DNA of 64,000 bases from Deinococcus peraridilitoris DSM 19664 (GCF_000317835.1 NC_019793.1:3450001-3514000); one strand, 5' to 3'; positions 21,662 through 30,072 are shown, numbered from the stretch's first letter. The notes: generated by a model from the letters alone, not told the origin. Translations and numbers: made by a program.

Positions 21662-22480
21662 ATGTGGATTTTTCGCTTGCCCGGCACCCTCGATGCGCGC
21701 GAAGTGGACCTCGACACCTTGTGGAGCGCCGGCGCCCAGGGCCTCGAGGAACACGGCGAGACCGTGCTCGCCTACTTCTCCGAGAAAATGGATGTCCCGC
21801 TCTTGGGTGAGTGGACCGAAGAGCCCGATCAGGATTGGCAGGAAGGCTGGAAGAAGGACCTGAAGCCTGTGCAGGCAGGCGCCTTCGCCATTGCCCCGCC
21901 CTGGCTGGCAAGCGAGGTTCCGCCGGGCCAACGTCCGCTGCTGATCGAGGTGGGAATGGCGTTTGGCACCGGGCACCACGAAACCACCCGCCTGGCCGTC
22001 GAGGCCCTGAGCGAGCGTTCCTGGGCGCTGCAGCCTCGTGTGCTGGATGTCGGCACCGGCTCGGGGGTGCTGGCGTTGGCCGCGGCACTGTTGGGTGCGG
22101 GCGAGGTGATCGGCGTGGACATCGACCCGGTGACCATTCCGGCCGCCGAGGAAAACGCCCGACTGAACGGCTTTTTACGCCTGGACGACCACTTCGTCCG
22201 GCCCGGCAGTGCGGGAACGCTGACCTTTATGGAAGGCACCCTCAGTGAGGTGCCGGCGGCTCAGCCTTTCGATGTGCTCGTGGCGAACCTATACGCTGAG
22301 CTGCACGACATTCTGATGAGTCAGTACCGCGAAGTCATCGCGCCTGGAGGCCAGGTGGTACTCACCGGCATCCTGACGGGCAAGCTGCCCCTGGTGCTTG
22401 ACGCCCTGGCACGGGAGGGATTCCAAAACGCGCAAAGCCGCACCCAGGGTGACTGGGTGCTGGTCGTGGCGCAGGCCTGA
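21662..22480 (+). CDS. prmA: Ribosomal protein L11 methyltransferase
   Basis: An AdoMet-dependent enzyme that methylates ribosomal protein L11. The start [20 protein letters not shown] begins the small N-terminal L11-binding domain. The linker block [16 protein letters not shown] is the family signature, and [20 protein letters not shown] is AdoMet motif [12 protein letters not shown] near the C-terminus gives motif IV. At 272 residues it is complete. The leaderless promoter fixes the start. rsmE begins four bases after the stop, so the two modification enzymes form an operon. Confidence 0.94.
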   Translation: MWIFRLPGTLDAREVDLDTLWSAGAQGLEEHGETVLAYFSEKMDVPLLGEWTEEPDQDWQEGWKKDLKPVQAGAFAIAPPWLASEVPPGQRPLLIEVGMAFGTGHHETTRLAVEALSERSWALQPRVLDVGTGSGVLALAAALLGAGEVIGVDIDPVTIPAAEENARLNGFLRLDDHFVRPGSAGTLTFMEGTLSEVPAAQPFDVLVANLYAELHDILMSQYREVIAPGGQVVLTGILTGKLPLVLDALAREGFQNAQSRTQGDWVLVVAQA

Positions 22481-22484
22481 AGTC

Positions 22485-23171
22485 ATGCACCGCGTCCGGG
22501 TCGATTTCCTGCAGGAGTCCATTACGCTCACGGCGCGTGAAGCGCGTCACCTGCGTGTCCTGCGCCTGACGCCCGGCGACATCGTCCGGGTGTTCGACGG
22601 CCACGGTCAGGAAGCGCAGGCGAGCCTCGTGCGGCTGGACGACGAGTTGGCCGAGCTGCGTCTGGGCGCGCTGGTTGACGCTGCGCCGGAAACCCCGCAA
22701 CCGGTGACGCTGGCTGTCGCCCTGCTCAAGGGAGACAAGCTCACCGATGTCGTGCGCGCCTCCACGGAACTGGGGGTCTCCCGAATTCAGCTGCTCAGCA
22801 CCCGCTTTGCGGATGTGCCCGAAATCGGCAATGCCAAACTCCAGCGCCTGGACCGAGTCGCTCAGGAAGCCGCCAAACAGTCGCGCCGTGCCGTAGTTCC
22901 AGTCGTACTCAGGCCGATTCCCCTCAGCGCTCTGCCCGAAACGACCCAGGGATTCGTGGCCCATCCTGGCAGCACATCCCGACTGACCGCGCTGCTCGAC
23001 TGGTCGGTGGGGCCGACCCTGGTCAGCGGTCCGGAAGGTGGCTTTTCCGAGCAGGAGATCGCCCTGCTTCGGTCGCGTGGTTACCACGCGGTCACGCTTG
23101 GCCAGCGTATTCTGCGCGCCGAGACGGCCCCGCTGGCGCTGCTGGGTGCCATCGCGGCCACAGGAGTCTAA
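22485..23171 (+). CDS. rsmE: 16S rRNA (uracil1498-N3)-methyltransferase
   Basis: Methylates U1498 of 16S rRNA; a SPOUT-fold (trefoil-knot) enzyme. The N-terminal PUA-like domain shows EARHLRVLRLTPGDIVRVFDG. The catalytic domain shows KGDKLTDVVRASTELGV, then the knot motifs VSGPEGGFSEQE and LGQRILRAETAPLALLGAI. At 228 residues it is slightly short but complete. It follows prmA by four bases and is followed two bases later by a lipoprotein gene. Confidence 0.94.
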   Translation: MHRVRVDFLQESITLTAREARHLRVLRLTPGDIVRVFDGHGQEAQASLVRLDDELAELRLGALVDAAPETPQPVTLAVALLKGDKLTDVVRASTELGVSRIQLLSTRFADVPEIGNAKLQRLDRVAQEAAKQSRRAVVPVVLRPIPLSALPETTQGFVAHPGSTSRLTALLDWSVGPTLVSGPEGGFSEQEIALLRSRGYHAVTLGQRILRAETAPLALLGAIAATGV

Positions 23172-23173
23172 GC

Positions 23174-23617
23174 ATGAACACAGAATCGAGCAGCCTTTTC
23201 AGGCGAACTGTTTTCTTGATGGCGGCGTTTCTTTCGCTTGGTCTTTCCGCCTGCCGCTACACCACATTTCCGCTGGCGCCGCCGACCCTGCAAGGCGAAT
23301 TTCCGGCCCGCCTCAGTGAGGGGCTCCTGGCCCGCGACGGCGGCGACCTGACGCTGACTGTGCGCCTCGACGCGCGCAGCAAGTCGGGTTTTCTGACGGT
23401 CGCCTGGTTCCGTGACGACACCGAACTGGGGCGCGACCGCGTCTACCTCGACATCCGCGAACCCACCGCGCAATTCCGTCTGGGTGCGCCGGAGCCTGGG
23501 TTCTACCGGGCGGTGGTGCTTTTTGAAGGCGCGATCCTGCGTCAGTTCGAACTCGAAGAGGTTCCGGTCGCGCCGTCCAGCGCTCCCGCGCCACCCGCGC
23601 CCGGCGGTGCGCCTTGA
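23174..23617 (+). CDS. Predicted lipoprotein of unknown function
   Basis: No family is recognised. The 147-residue protein has a lipoprotein signal: basic LFRRTVFL, a hydrophobic run, then the lipobox LSAC with Cys at about residue 27. The mature part looks like one beta-sandwich domain (LTLTVRLDARSKSGFLTVAW). It ends in a Pro/Ala-rich tail. It starts two bases after rsmE and its stop overlaps the next gene as TTGA, so it is probably made from the prmA-rsmE transcript. Confidence 0.75.
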   Translation: MNTESSSLFRRTVFLMAAFLSLGLSACRYTTFPLAPPTLQGEFPARLSEGLLARDGGDLTLTVRLDARSKSGFLTVAWFRDDTELGRDRVYLDIREPTAQFRLGAPEPGFYRAVVLFEGAILRQFELEEVPVAPSSAPAPPAPGGAP

Positions 23618-24048
23618 TCAGCGGGCAGGCCGGCGCGCTTCAGGGCGTGCGCGGCGTGGTCGAGTGGCGGCTCGGCGAGCGTCGCCGCTTTATCTGGCGA
23701 CAGACGGAAAGCGGGGCAGCCGTGGAGTTTTACCGTGAAGAGCCTCTCCCTGCTCCGGTGAACTACGGCTGTCTGCCCGGCACACGGAACCCCGCCGATG
23801 AAGCAGAGATTGACGCCGTGTGGCTCGGACCGGCCCGAAAGGTCGGCGAGTCGACCTTTCTGCCACCCGGAGGCCTGCTCTGGCTGTCCGACGGAGATCA
23901 CAAGGTGATTTTTGGCGATCCCGGCAGTGTCGCTGAGGGGAGCATGGGCAGTATTCAGGCCCTGCTGGATTGGTTCCCGGCCTCACGGGGTGCGCGCGTG
24001 CGCTCTGCCGAGGCTGCCTGGGCGTGGTTGCGCAGTCTGCGGCCCTAA
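23614..24048 (+). CDS. Inorganic-pyrophosphatase-like protein, degenerate active site
   Basis: A 144-residue protein that resembles family I soluble inorganic pyrophosphatases from about residue 25 onward. RRFIWRQTESGAAVEF matches the family KYE-ESG strand, and APVNYGCLPGT matches its PxNYGxxxxT block. The signature D-x-D-P-x-D appears as DEAEID (residues 62-67): first and last Asp are kept, the middle Asp is Ala. A later SDGDHK segment may stand for the family's second Asp-Asp-Lys set. It is shorter than the usual 170 or more residues. The TTG start at 23614 overlaps the lipoprotein stop. Enzyme activity is uncertain. Confidence 0.6.
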   Translation: MISGQAGALQGVRGVVEWRLGERRRFIWRQTESGAAVEFYREEPLPAPVNYGCLPGTRNPADEAEIDAVWLGPARKVGESTFLPPGGLLWLSDGDHKVIFGDPGSVAEGSMGSIQALLDWFPASRGARVRSAEAAWAWLRSLRP

Positions 24049-24056
24049 AGCGGTTG

Positions 24057-24093
24057 TCAAAGACATGGATAGGTTTTTGATCCATGTCTTTGA
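24057..24093 (+). repeat. Perfect 14-bp inverted repeat
   Basis: TCAAAGACATGGAT (24057-24070) is repeated inverted at 24080-24093 around a nine-base loop. No T-run follows. It may be a terminator-like hairpin or part of a dispersed element. Confidence 0.65.
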
Positions 24094-24110
24094 CCGAGCG
24101 GAGAGCGCGC

Positions 24111-24136
24111 AGTGCCCGAAACCGCTTTTGGGCACG
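24111..24136 (+). repeat. Second hairpin downstream of the pyrophosphatase-like gene
   Basis: GTGCCCGAAA pairs with TTTTGGGCAC over a short loop, ten pairs with one G-T. It lies just after the 14-bp inverted repeat. Confidence 0.5.
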
Positions 24137-24181
24137 GTGTCAGCGCGGGGAGCGAGTGACCTTGACCAGGAGCGTTTGGAA

Positions 24182-24248
24182 GCGGGCAGGCATCCTCATG
24201 GGCGTCCGTTCTGCCCAAGACGCGGGCAGGCGTCCTTCAGGGCGTCTT
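24182..24248 (+). repeat. Two imperfect 27-base direct repeats
   Basis: Copies at 24182-24208 and 24222-24248 begin with identical GCGGGCAGGC and agree at 21 of 27 positions. No reading frame is evident here. Confidence 0.55.
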
Positions 24249-24324
24249 GCGCAGGACAACGGAATTGATGGTGTGTCTTCCGCCAAGGGTGGAGTGGACA
24301 AACGCTTTAAGGCTCCAGGCGAGT

Positions 24325-24330
24325 TAGGCT
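24325..24330 (+). promoter_or_regulatory. -10 element of leaderless FAD-oxidase gene
   Basis: TAGGCT, then six bases (GAACCC) to the ATG at 24337. Confidence 0.62.
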
Positions 24331-24336
24331 GAACCC

Positions 24337-25722
24337 ATGACCATTCGGGAGTTGGAGGACCAGCAGCTCTTGCGGCTGCGCGAGGTGTTCGGGGAGCGGG
24401 TCAGCACGGTGAAAGCCGATCTCATCGCGCACGGGCGCGATGAAGGCTACCCCGATACTCACGCCCCCCAGGCCGTCGTATATGCCGAGTCGGAAGCCGA
24501 CGTAGTGGCGGCCCTGCGCCTGGCGCGCGAACTGCACGTGCCGATCACGCCCTATGCAGCAGGCAGCGGCCTGGAAGGCAACGCCGTTCCGTGGCGTGGT
24601 GGAATCAGCCTCGACCTGACACGCATGAACCGTGTGCTCCTCATCGAGAGCGCGAACTTCAGCGCAACGGTCGAGCCTGGGGTGTTGTACCCCGAACTGT
24701 CGCGTCAGGCCAGACCGCATGGCCTGTTCTTCGCGGTCGACCCTGGTGCCGAGGCCTCACTGGGCGGCATGGCGGCGACCGGGGCGAGCGGCACGGCGGC
24801 AGTGAAGTACGGCACGATGCGGGACAACGTCCTGGAAATGCGCGTTGCGCTGCTCGACGGGCGCGTCCTTCGCGTCGGCAGCCGCGCCCCCAAGAGCAGT
24901 GCCGGTTATGACCTCAAACACCTGTTTCTGGGTTCCGAAGGTACCCTCGGCGTAATCACCGAACTCACGGTGCGCCTGTGGCCGCTGCCCGCGAGCGCGG
25001 CCAGTATGCAGGTGAGCTTTGCGTCCGTGGATGACGCGGTCACCGCAACTGTCATGATCATCGGGGCGGGCATCGGTCCTCAGCGGCTGGAGCTGGTGGA
25101 CGCCGAGACCATTCGGGCTGTGAATTTCTACAAGGGTCGCTCGGATGCCGAGCAGCCCACTTTGTGGATCGAAGTGATCGGACGCGATGGAGCTGACGTG
25201 GCCACCCAGCTTGCCCTCGTCGAGGAATTGTGCCGCGAGTCGGGCGGCGCGGTCACGGGACGCGCGACGACCGAAGCTCAGCGCACTGAACTCTGGACCG
25301 CGCGTCACCACGTCTATTACGCCCTGCGCGCCATGTATCCGGGTCACTCCAACCGCCTGGGCGATGTGTGCGTCCCAATTGCCGCCTTGCCAGGGGCCAT
25401 CGCCATCACTCAGCAGCTCCTGCGCGAGCACCAGCTTCATGCGCCCATCGTGGGGCACGTGGGCGATGGTAACTTTCATTTGCTGTTTCACGCTGCTCCG
25501 GAGGACGCCGCGACCTGGGAGCGCATCGCGCTTGTTTCGGACACTATCACCCGAGAGGCGCTGCGCATGGGCGGGACCTGCACGGGCGAGCACGGCGTGG
25601 GTATCCGCAAACGCAAGTACCTGCGAGACGAGCACGGTGAGGCGCTCGACGCGATGCGTGAAATCAAAAGCCTGTTCGATCCTTATGGCCTGCTCAATCC
25701 TGGCAAGATCTTCGAAGAGTAA
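24337..25722 (+). CDS. FAD-linked oxidase, glycolate oxidase GlcD / D-lactate dehydrogenase type
   Basis: A flavoprotein that would oxidise a 2-hydroxy acid such as glycolate or D-lactate. The N-terminal FAD domain (PCMH/VAO type) shows ITPYAAGSGLEGNAVPWRGG at about residues 69-88 and DPGAEASLGGMAATGASG. FLGSEGTLGVITELTVRLWP closes that domain. The C-terminal substrate domain has IVGHVGDGNFHLLFH and CTGEHGVGIRKRKYL, the His and Arg blocks of this family. At 461 residues it is full length. The gene stands alone; no FeS partner (GlcF) is adjacent, which favours a single-subunit D-lactate or glycolate dehydrogenase. Confidence 0.88.
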   Translation: MTIRELEDQQLLRLREVFGERVSTVKADLIAHGRDEGYPDTHAPQAVVYAESEADVVAALRLARELHVPITPYAAGSGLEGNAVPWRGGISLDLTRMNRVLLIESANFSATVEPGVLYPELSRQARPHGLFFAVDPGAEASLGGMAATGASGTAAVKYGTMRDNVLEMRVALLDGRVLRVGSRAPKSSAGYDLKHLFLGSEGTLGVITELTVRLWPLPASAASMQVSFASVDDAVTATVMIIGAGIGPQRLELVDAETIRAVNFYKGRSDAEQPTLWIEVIGRDGADVATQLALVEELCRESGGAVTGRATTEAQRTELWTARHHVYYALRAMYPGHSNRLGDVCVPIAALPGAIAITQQLLREHQLHAPIVGHVGDGNFHLLFHAAPEDAATWERIALVSDTITREALRMGGTCTGEHGVGIRKRKYLRDEHGEALDAMREIKSLFDPYGLLNPGKIFEE

Positions 25723-25818
25723 CACCGGGTTGCGTGGACGACGGAACGAAGCAGGCAAAACGAAGCAGGCAAGGCCGAACCCGGTGGGTGCCCTCAGCGA
25801 CGAGGTTGCCGCACTGCA

Positions 25819-25847
25819 GGAGCACTGAGTATGTTCTCAGGTGCTCC
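25819..25847. terminator. Hairpin between convergent FAD-oxidase and phosphoribosyltransferase genes
   Basis: GGAGCACTGAG (25819-25829) pairs with CTCAGGTGCTCC (25836-25847) with one bulge. No T-run; terminator role inferred from position. Confidence 0.5.
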
Positions 25848-25884
25848 GAAACGGGCGCAGGTCCGCATCAGCGAACTTCACGCC

Positions 25885-26421
25885 TCAAAGAACTTTGGGC
25901 AATTCCTGCAGGTACTTCACGTCGATGCCCGGCTCGCCCTGCCGGAAAGCGCTCAGAAAGCAGCTCAGCTGACCGCCGGCACGCTCGACGAGCCGGGCCA
26001 TGGCGAGGCTGGTGCCGCCCGTCGACACGACGTCGGTGAGGATGACGACCCGACGACCGCGCAGGCGCGCCGCGTGCCGTCCGTCGAGCCACAGTGTCTC
26101 GTTCACACCCAAGGTCATGCTCTGGACTTCCTGGATAAGAGGATCGCGCAGGTAGGTGCGGCGTTTCTTGCGCACGATCACGTAAGGCAGTCCGGTCCGC
26201 TCGCTCAGGGCGTGCGTGAGGGGAATGCAGGTGGTGCTGACCGACATCAGCATTTCGGCGTCTTCAGGCACCAGCGCGCGCAGTTCGTCGGCGACGGCAT
26301 TGGTGAATTCCACATCACCCAGGAATTCGACCAGGGGCACGCGGCCCATTTCGCCGACCTCGATGGTGGGCAGTTCCCTCGAAACACGGCCGACGGTGAC
26401 GGTGAAGCTGTTGGCTGTCAT
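25885..26421 (-). CDS. Phosphoribosyltransferase family protein, altered PRPP loop
   Basis: A type I phosphoribosyltransferase of the purine (APRT/XPRT-like) kind; the base used is unknown. It starts [20 protein letters not shown] and has 178 residues. The PRPP-binding loop reads [17 protein letters not shown], where the first acidic residue of the usual VDD is Thr. [15 protein letters not shown] supplies the pyrophosphate-contacting Lys. It is a paralogue of the next gene upstream and lies 80 bases after it. The ATG at 26421 is six bases from TACACT. A salvage role is likely but not proved. Confidence 0.82.
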   Translation of the reverse strand: MTANSFTVTVGRVSRELPTIEVGEMGRVPLVEFLGDVEFTNAVADELRALVPEDAEMLMSVSTTCIPLTHALSERTGLPYVIVRKKRRTYLRDPLIQEVQSMTLGVNETLWLDGRHAARLRGRRVVILTDVVSTGGTSLAMARLVERAGGQLSCFLSAFRQGEPGIDVKYLQELPKVL

Positions 26422-26427
26422 GGGGAG

Positions 26428-26433
26428 AGTGTA
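26428..26433 (-). promoter_or_regulatory. -10 element of leaderless phosphoribosyltransferase gene
   Basis: TACACT on the minus strand, six bases before the ATG at 26421. Confidence 0.65.
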
Positions 26434-26501
26434 ACGAGGAAGGTGCCGGCGCGGCAAAGGACTGCGGCGTTCATCGGCAGCCTTGGCGTCCGACTTCCGT
26501 T

Positions 26502-27032
26502 TCAGCCAAAAAGCGGCAGATGACCCAGCGAGATTACCTCAGGACGCTCGGCGCCTTCGGTGAACACCGCCACCACCGCCGCGACGGTGCCGCCGACCTC
26601 CTCGATGATCGCCGTGAGGCTCTGGAGCGTCCCACCGCTCGACACCACGTCGTCCACGATGGCGACCTTCTTGCCGCGCACCTTCTCGACGTCGAAGCCG
26701 TCAAGGACCAGCAGCTGCGGCTTTCCAGTGGTAATCGACACGACCTCACGCATGACCGGTTCGACCATGTAGGGCTTTTGGGTTTTGCGGATCACGATAT
26801 AGGGCTTGCCCGAATACCGCGAAATGACGTGCGCCAGGGGCAGGGCCTTGACTTCGGGCGTGACCAGGGTATCGATGCCCTCCGGCAGGCGCTCCGCGAG
26901 GGCGCGACCGGCCGCCTCGGTCACTTCGGTGTCGCCCAGCATGTTGAACAGGGCGACGGAAACCCCGGGAGCTACCTCCACAATGGGCAGATCGCGGTGA
27001 ACGTCGCCGACTTGAACCGTGTGCATCTTCAC
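26502..27032 (-). CDS. Phosphoribosyltransferase family protein
   Basis: Second type I phosphoribosyltransferase, related along its length to its downstream neighbour: [17 protein letters not shown] here against [17 protein letters not shown] there. The PRPP loop [17 protein letters not shown] is canonical. [15 protein letters not shown] holds the conserved Lys. [20 protein letters not shown] precedes the loop as in APRT-like enzymes. The GTG at 27032 (VKMHTVQ) is chosen because it lies exactly six bases after TACACT; the ATG two codons later is the alternative. Likely purine salvage. Confidence 0.85.
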   Translation of the reverse strand: MKMHTVQVGDVHRDLPIVEVAPGVSVALFNMLGDTEVTEAAGRALAERLPEGIDTLVTPEVKALPLAHVISRYSGKPYIVIRKTQKPYMVEPVMREVVSITTGKPQLLVLDGFDVEKVRGKKVAIVDDVVSSGGTLQSLTAIIEEVGGTVAAVVAVFTEGAERPEVISLGHLPLFG

Positions 27033-27038
27033 CGGGGT

Positions 27039-27044
27039 AGTGTA
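27039..27044 (-). promoter_or_regulatory. -10 element fixing the GTG start of the second phosphoribosyltransferase
   Basis: TACACT on the minus strand, six bases before GTG at 27032 and twelve before the ATG at 27026. Confidence 0.62.
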
Positions 27045-27185
27045 CAGCGCCCGGCGCCCAATCGTCAGCGCCCCACCCCAGCTGACGCTCCTGTGCGCCG
27101 CCATGTGCGCGAGGCGTGATGGGCATGCCCGGGTCGGGCGCAAGTCAGGCAGTGGCGTGAGCTGTCGTGGCGACGTGGTGAGAGG

Positions 27186-28856
27186 TCAGTCGATTACGCG
27201 GAAACCGAGCTTTTCGGCCTGATCCACGAAAAAGTTAATATTCTCGGTTTTGGTTTGCGGTCCGAGCGACTTGCGCTCATGCTCTCCCGTCGCGGCGATG
27301 ATCAGGGTTTCGGCCAGGCAGGCCGGCACGTTGCTCTCGCCGAACTTGACGTCGATGTTGGTGCGCATCTGACCGGGCGGACGCACCACGCCCCCGGGTA
27401 TGACACGCACGCCGGGCAGCAGGGCGACGGTGTCGTGTACGTCGGCGGGGCGTCCTTCGTCGAAGATCCAGGCCCCGTGCTTGACGTGCTCGGGAAAGAT
27501 CACCGGATTCGGGTCCGAGGTGGCGCTGAAGATCAGGTCGGCCTCCCTGATCGTCGCAATGTCGATGGTGGTGACAATCTCGGTGTCGGGGTTGAGGCGT
27601 CTCAGGCTGGCGGCGCTGCGCTCCAGGCGCTCCAGGTCCCGTCCGACCAGAATGACCTTGCGGACCTGCGGGGTGATGGTGCGCGCGATTCCGAAGGAAA
27701 CCACGCCATTGGCACCCACGACGGCCGCCACAGCCTGCTTGAGATCGCGTCCTTCATTTTCGAAGTGGGACAGGATGCCCGGAATGGCCGCCTTGATCGT
27801 TCCGGCGGTATAGGCGCCGCCGTTGGTCACGGTGATTTCGGGCACAGCGCTCTGGACGGCCTCACCTTTGTTGCCGACCACGCTCCAGAATGCCCCCAGG
27901 CCGACCACGCTCGCGCCCAGCTCGTGAGCGAGCCGCGCCCCCTCGATAGCGCGCTTCACCGCCAGCTCAGGCTGGTTCTGGATGACGTCGGGCAGCAATG
28001 GGCTCGACAGTAGGTACATGCGGATCTCGGTGCCGTCGCTCGTCTTGATGCCGCGCAACTCGCCCAGCTTCATAGGCCGCAGCTGGGCTGCAAACGCGCG
28101 TACGCTGCGTTCGGTCAGGACCCCGCGCTCGACGAGCGGCTTCATCCAGGCGAATCGGCGGGTTTCCCAGAAATCAGCCACCGTGAGCGGGTGAATCATG
28201 AATGCCGTCACCACCTGCTTGGGGTTCTTGCCGCGCATCGGTACGTCGTCTCCGACGCGCGGTTCGGTGCCGTCCACGATTCGGCCCAGGTTTTCCTTGA
28301 AACGCCAGGCCGAGAGGGCCAGCAGCGCCCAGCCGGCCAGTTTGGCTGCTGTGGGAAGAGCACTCAGGGAAAGCGCGATCGCAAAGACGCTGAGCCCAGC
28401 GACCGTCGCGGCAGACGCGAAGCCGAACAGGCCGATGACCGCTGCCCACACGACCAGCGGCAGCAAGGTGATCCACAGGCTCAGGCCGCCGACATACAGG
28501 CCGGCGAACACTCCCAGCAGCACCAGGTTTCCGCGTCCGCGCGGAGGCAGGTGGGGAAACAGAAAGCGGGGTGGGTAAAGGTGCCCGGCAAAGGCCGCGA
28601 GGCCCGCCATGACGGCCACCTCGGCCTGCTGGAGGCTGGAGGCCATCAGCACCGCCAGGAAGCCCTTGAGCAGGTCAAGGGCCGCGCTCGCCAGGGCCGC
28701 TGTGGGTCCAAGCTGACGCACGACATTTTCCACGCCAAGGTTATAGGCCGAGACCGTGCGGGGGTTGAAGCCCAGCCGGGTCAGCAGCCAGTACCCGAGT
28801 GGCAGGCTGCCCACGACGTACGCAAGCACGAGCAGCACCAAGGCAAGAAACAGCAT
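27186..28856 (-). CDS. Fusion: PlsY-like membrane acyltransferase domain plus acyl-ACP-reductase-like domain
   Basis: Two domains in one 556-residue chain. Residues 1-203 are a PlsY-like (acyl-phosphate:glycerol-3-phosphate acyltransferase) membrane domain with several helices, VVGSLPLGYWLL, AGHLYPPRFLF, and RFKENLGRIVDGTE, which keeps the Asn and Glu of PlsY motif 3 but lacks its His. Motif 1 is changed to SAYNLGVEN and the GKG of motif 2 to GRG. Residues 212-556 resemble cyanobacterial acyl-ACP (aldehyde-forming) reductase: ITVTNGGAYTAGT, the Rossmann loop VVGANGVVSFGIAR (about 379-392), and PACLAETLIIA with Cys513 at the place of the acyl-thioester cysteine. Leaderless start after TAGAAT. 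Function is inferred to concern fatty-acyl transfer or reduction at the membrane. Confidence 0.8.
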   Translation of the reverse strand: MLFLALVLLVLAYVVGSLPLGYWLLTRLGFNPRTVSAYNLGVENVVRQLGPTAALASAALDLLKGFLAVLMASSLQQAEVAVMAGLAAFAGHLYPPRFLFPHLPPRGRGNLVLLGVFAGLYVGGLSLWITLLPLVVWAAVIGLFGFASAATVAGLSVFAIALSLSALPTAAKLAGWALLALSAWRFKENLGRIVDGTEPRVGDDVPMRGKNPKQVVTAFMIHPLTVADFWETRRFAWMKPLVERGVLTERSVRAFAAQLRPMKLGELRGIKTSDGTEIRMYLLSSPLLPDVIQNQPELAVKRAIEGARLAHELGASVVGLGAFWSVVGNKGEAVQSAVPEITVTNGGAYTAGTIKAAIPGILSHFENEGRDLKQAVAAVVGANGVVSFGIARTITPQVRKVILVGRDLERLERSAASLRRLNPDTEIVTTIDIATIREADLIFSATSDPNPVIFPEHVKHGAWIFDEGRPADVHDTVALLPGVRVIPGGVVRPPGQMRTNIDVKFGESNVPACLAETLIIAATGEHERKSLGPQTKTENINFFVDQAEKLGFRVID

Positions 28857-28862
28857 GATGAA

Positions 28863-28868
28863 ATTCTA
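28863..28868 (-). promoter_or_regulatory. -10 element of leaderless PlsY-reductase fusion gene
   Basis: TAGAAT on the minus strand, six bases before the ATG at 28856. Confidence 0.65.
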
Positions 28869-28927
28869 GCCCACGGTCATTGCCGGAGCGCGCTATGGCT
28901 TGATCGCACGAACTGGCCCGAGAAGCC

Positions 28928-30061
28928 TCAACGGCCGAACAGCCACAGCGAAAGACGGCTTCCTTTGAGCGCGTGGGCGATGCCCAGCGGAATGGCCAGG
29001 GCCAGCACCGCGTAGCCCAGCAGGGTCAGGACAAACAGCACTGTCTCACCCGGGTAGCCCCAGCGGTTGAAGAAAAACAGGACCGCTGGGTGAATCAGGT
29101 AGACCTGCAGGCTTGAGGCGCCCAGCAGGGCAAGGGGACGTTGCAGCCACACCGGACCTCGGGCCAGGGAGTGCGCCACCCCGAACAGCGTCAGGGCCAT
29201 GGCCGTCGTATACACCCAGTTGGCCGAGCTGTACTCGATCGTATTCACCCGCCCGCCGCTGAGCACGGTCACGCCCTGAGGGATGTACCAGATCAGGGCG
29301 AACAGCGCAGTTCCGACGATCCAGGGACGGTAGCGGAGCCAGAAACGCTCGAACGAGGAGTAGTGCGCACCGAAGTACATGCCCAGCGTGATTGCCGGGA
29401 TGTACCAGAGGGCCATGGTCCCCGGATAGCGGAAATTGATCAGGGGGCTGCGATTGAGAAAGTACACGGCAAACTGCAGCGCGAACGCCGCGCTCAGCAT
29501 GACAAGAAAGGGTGGTGTACGCCGCACGAGCGGCAGCAGCAGGGGCAGCACCAGATAAAACTGCAGGGCGATCAGCAGGAAATACAGGTGAAAGTAGCCC
29601 TTGCCGTACTGCAGCCACAGCTGCCAGCGTGTCGCGTCGGTCAGCACGCTCGGCGGGTCCTGGCTGGTGAATACGCGAAACAGGACGTAGAGCACCGTCC
29701 AGAGCACGTAGGGCAGCAGCGACTTCTTGACGCGGTTCCAGTAATATCTGCCGGGCCGGAAGTCTTTCAGGGCCGCGCGTGTCAGCACGACCGCCGTCAT
29801 GAACAAAAAGGCGGGAACCGCGAAGTGCAGGGTGCGGTTCGTGATCATCAGGGCTTCGCGCAACAGGGTATCGGGCTGGGTGAAACGCAGGGCCACGCCG
29901 CTGAGGTGATGTAGGACGACCTCCAGAATGGCCAGGCCGCGAAACAGGTCGATGGCGGCAATGCGCGCCGCACCGTGTTTGGCCAACGTGTGCGCTTCGT
30001 CGGTTGACGCGGTCTCCGCTGGAGGTGTCGTGAGTGCTGGGGCAGCGGGTCGCGTGGTCAT
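28928..30061 (-). CDS. Acyltransferase-3 family membrane protein
   Basis: A ten-or-so-helix membrane O-acyltransferase of the type that acylates cell-surface sugars or lipids. After a Pro/Thr-rich cytosolic start, RIAAIDLFRGLAILEVVLHH at about residue 33 is the family's first helix with the essential His. Further helices include HFAVPAFLFMTAVVL and NRVKKSLLPYVLWTVLYVLF. At 377 residues from the ATG at 30061 it has family length. A TAAACT element (30073-30078) lies 11 bases upstream. The acceptor is unknown; the neighbouring PlsY-reductase fusion is also lipid-related, which is suggestive only. Confidence 0.86.
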   Translation of the reverse strand: MTTRPAAPALTTPPAETASTDEAHTLAKHGAARIAAIDLFRGLAILEVVLHHLSGVALRFTQPDTLLREALMITNRTLHFAVPAFLFMTAVVLTRAALKDFRPGRYYWNRVKKSLLPYVLWTVLYVLFRVFTSQDPPSVLTDATRWQLWLQYGKGYFHLYFLLIALQFYLVLPLLLPLVRRTPPFLVMLSAAFALQFAVYFLNRSPLINFRYPGTMALWYIPAITLGMYFGAHYSSFERFWLRYRPWIVGTALFALIWYIPQGVTVLSGGRVNTIEYSSANWVYTTAMALTLFGVAHSLARGPVWLQRPLALLGASSLQVYLIHPAVLFFFNRWGYPGETVLFVLTLLGYAVLALAIPLGIAHALKGSRLSLWLFGR

Positions 30062-30072
30062 GGCGAATGCCC

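Noticed and set aside
25831..26523. 230-codon plus-strand frame opposite the phosphoribosyltransferase
   Set aside because: The minus strand carries the PRPP loop, family length and a leaderless promoter; the plus frame has none.
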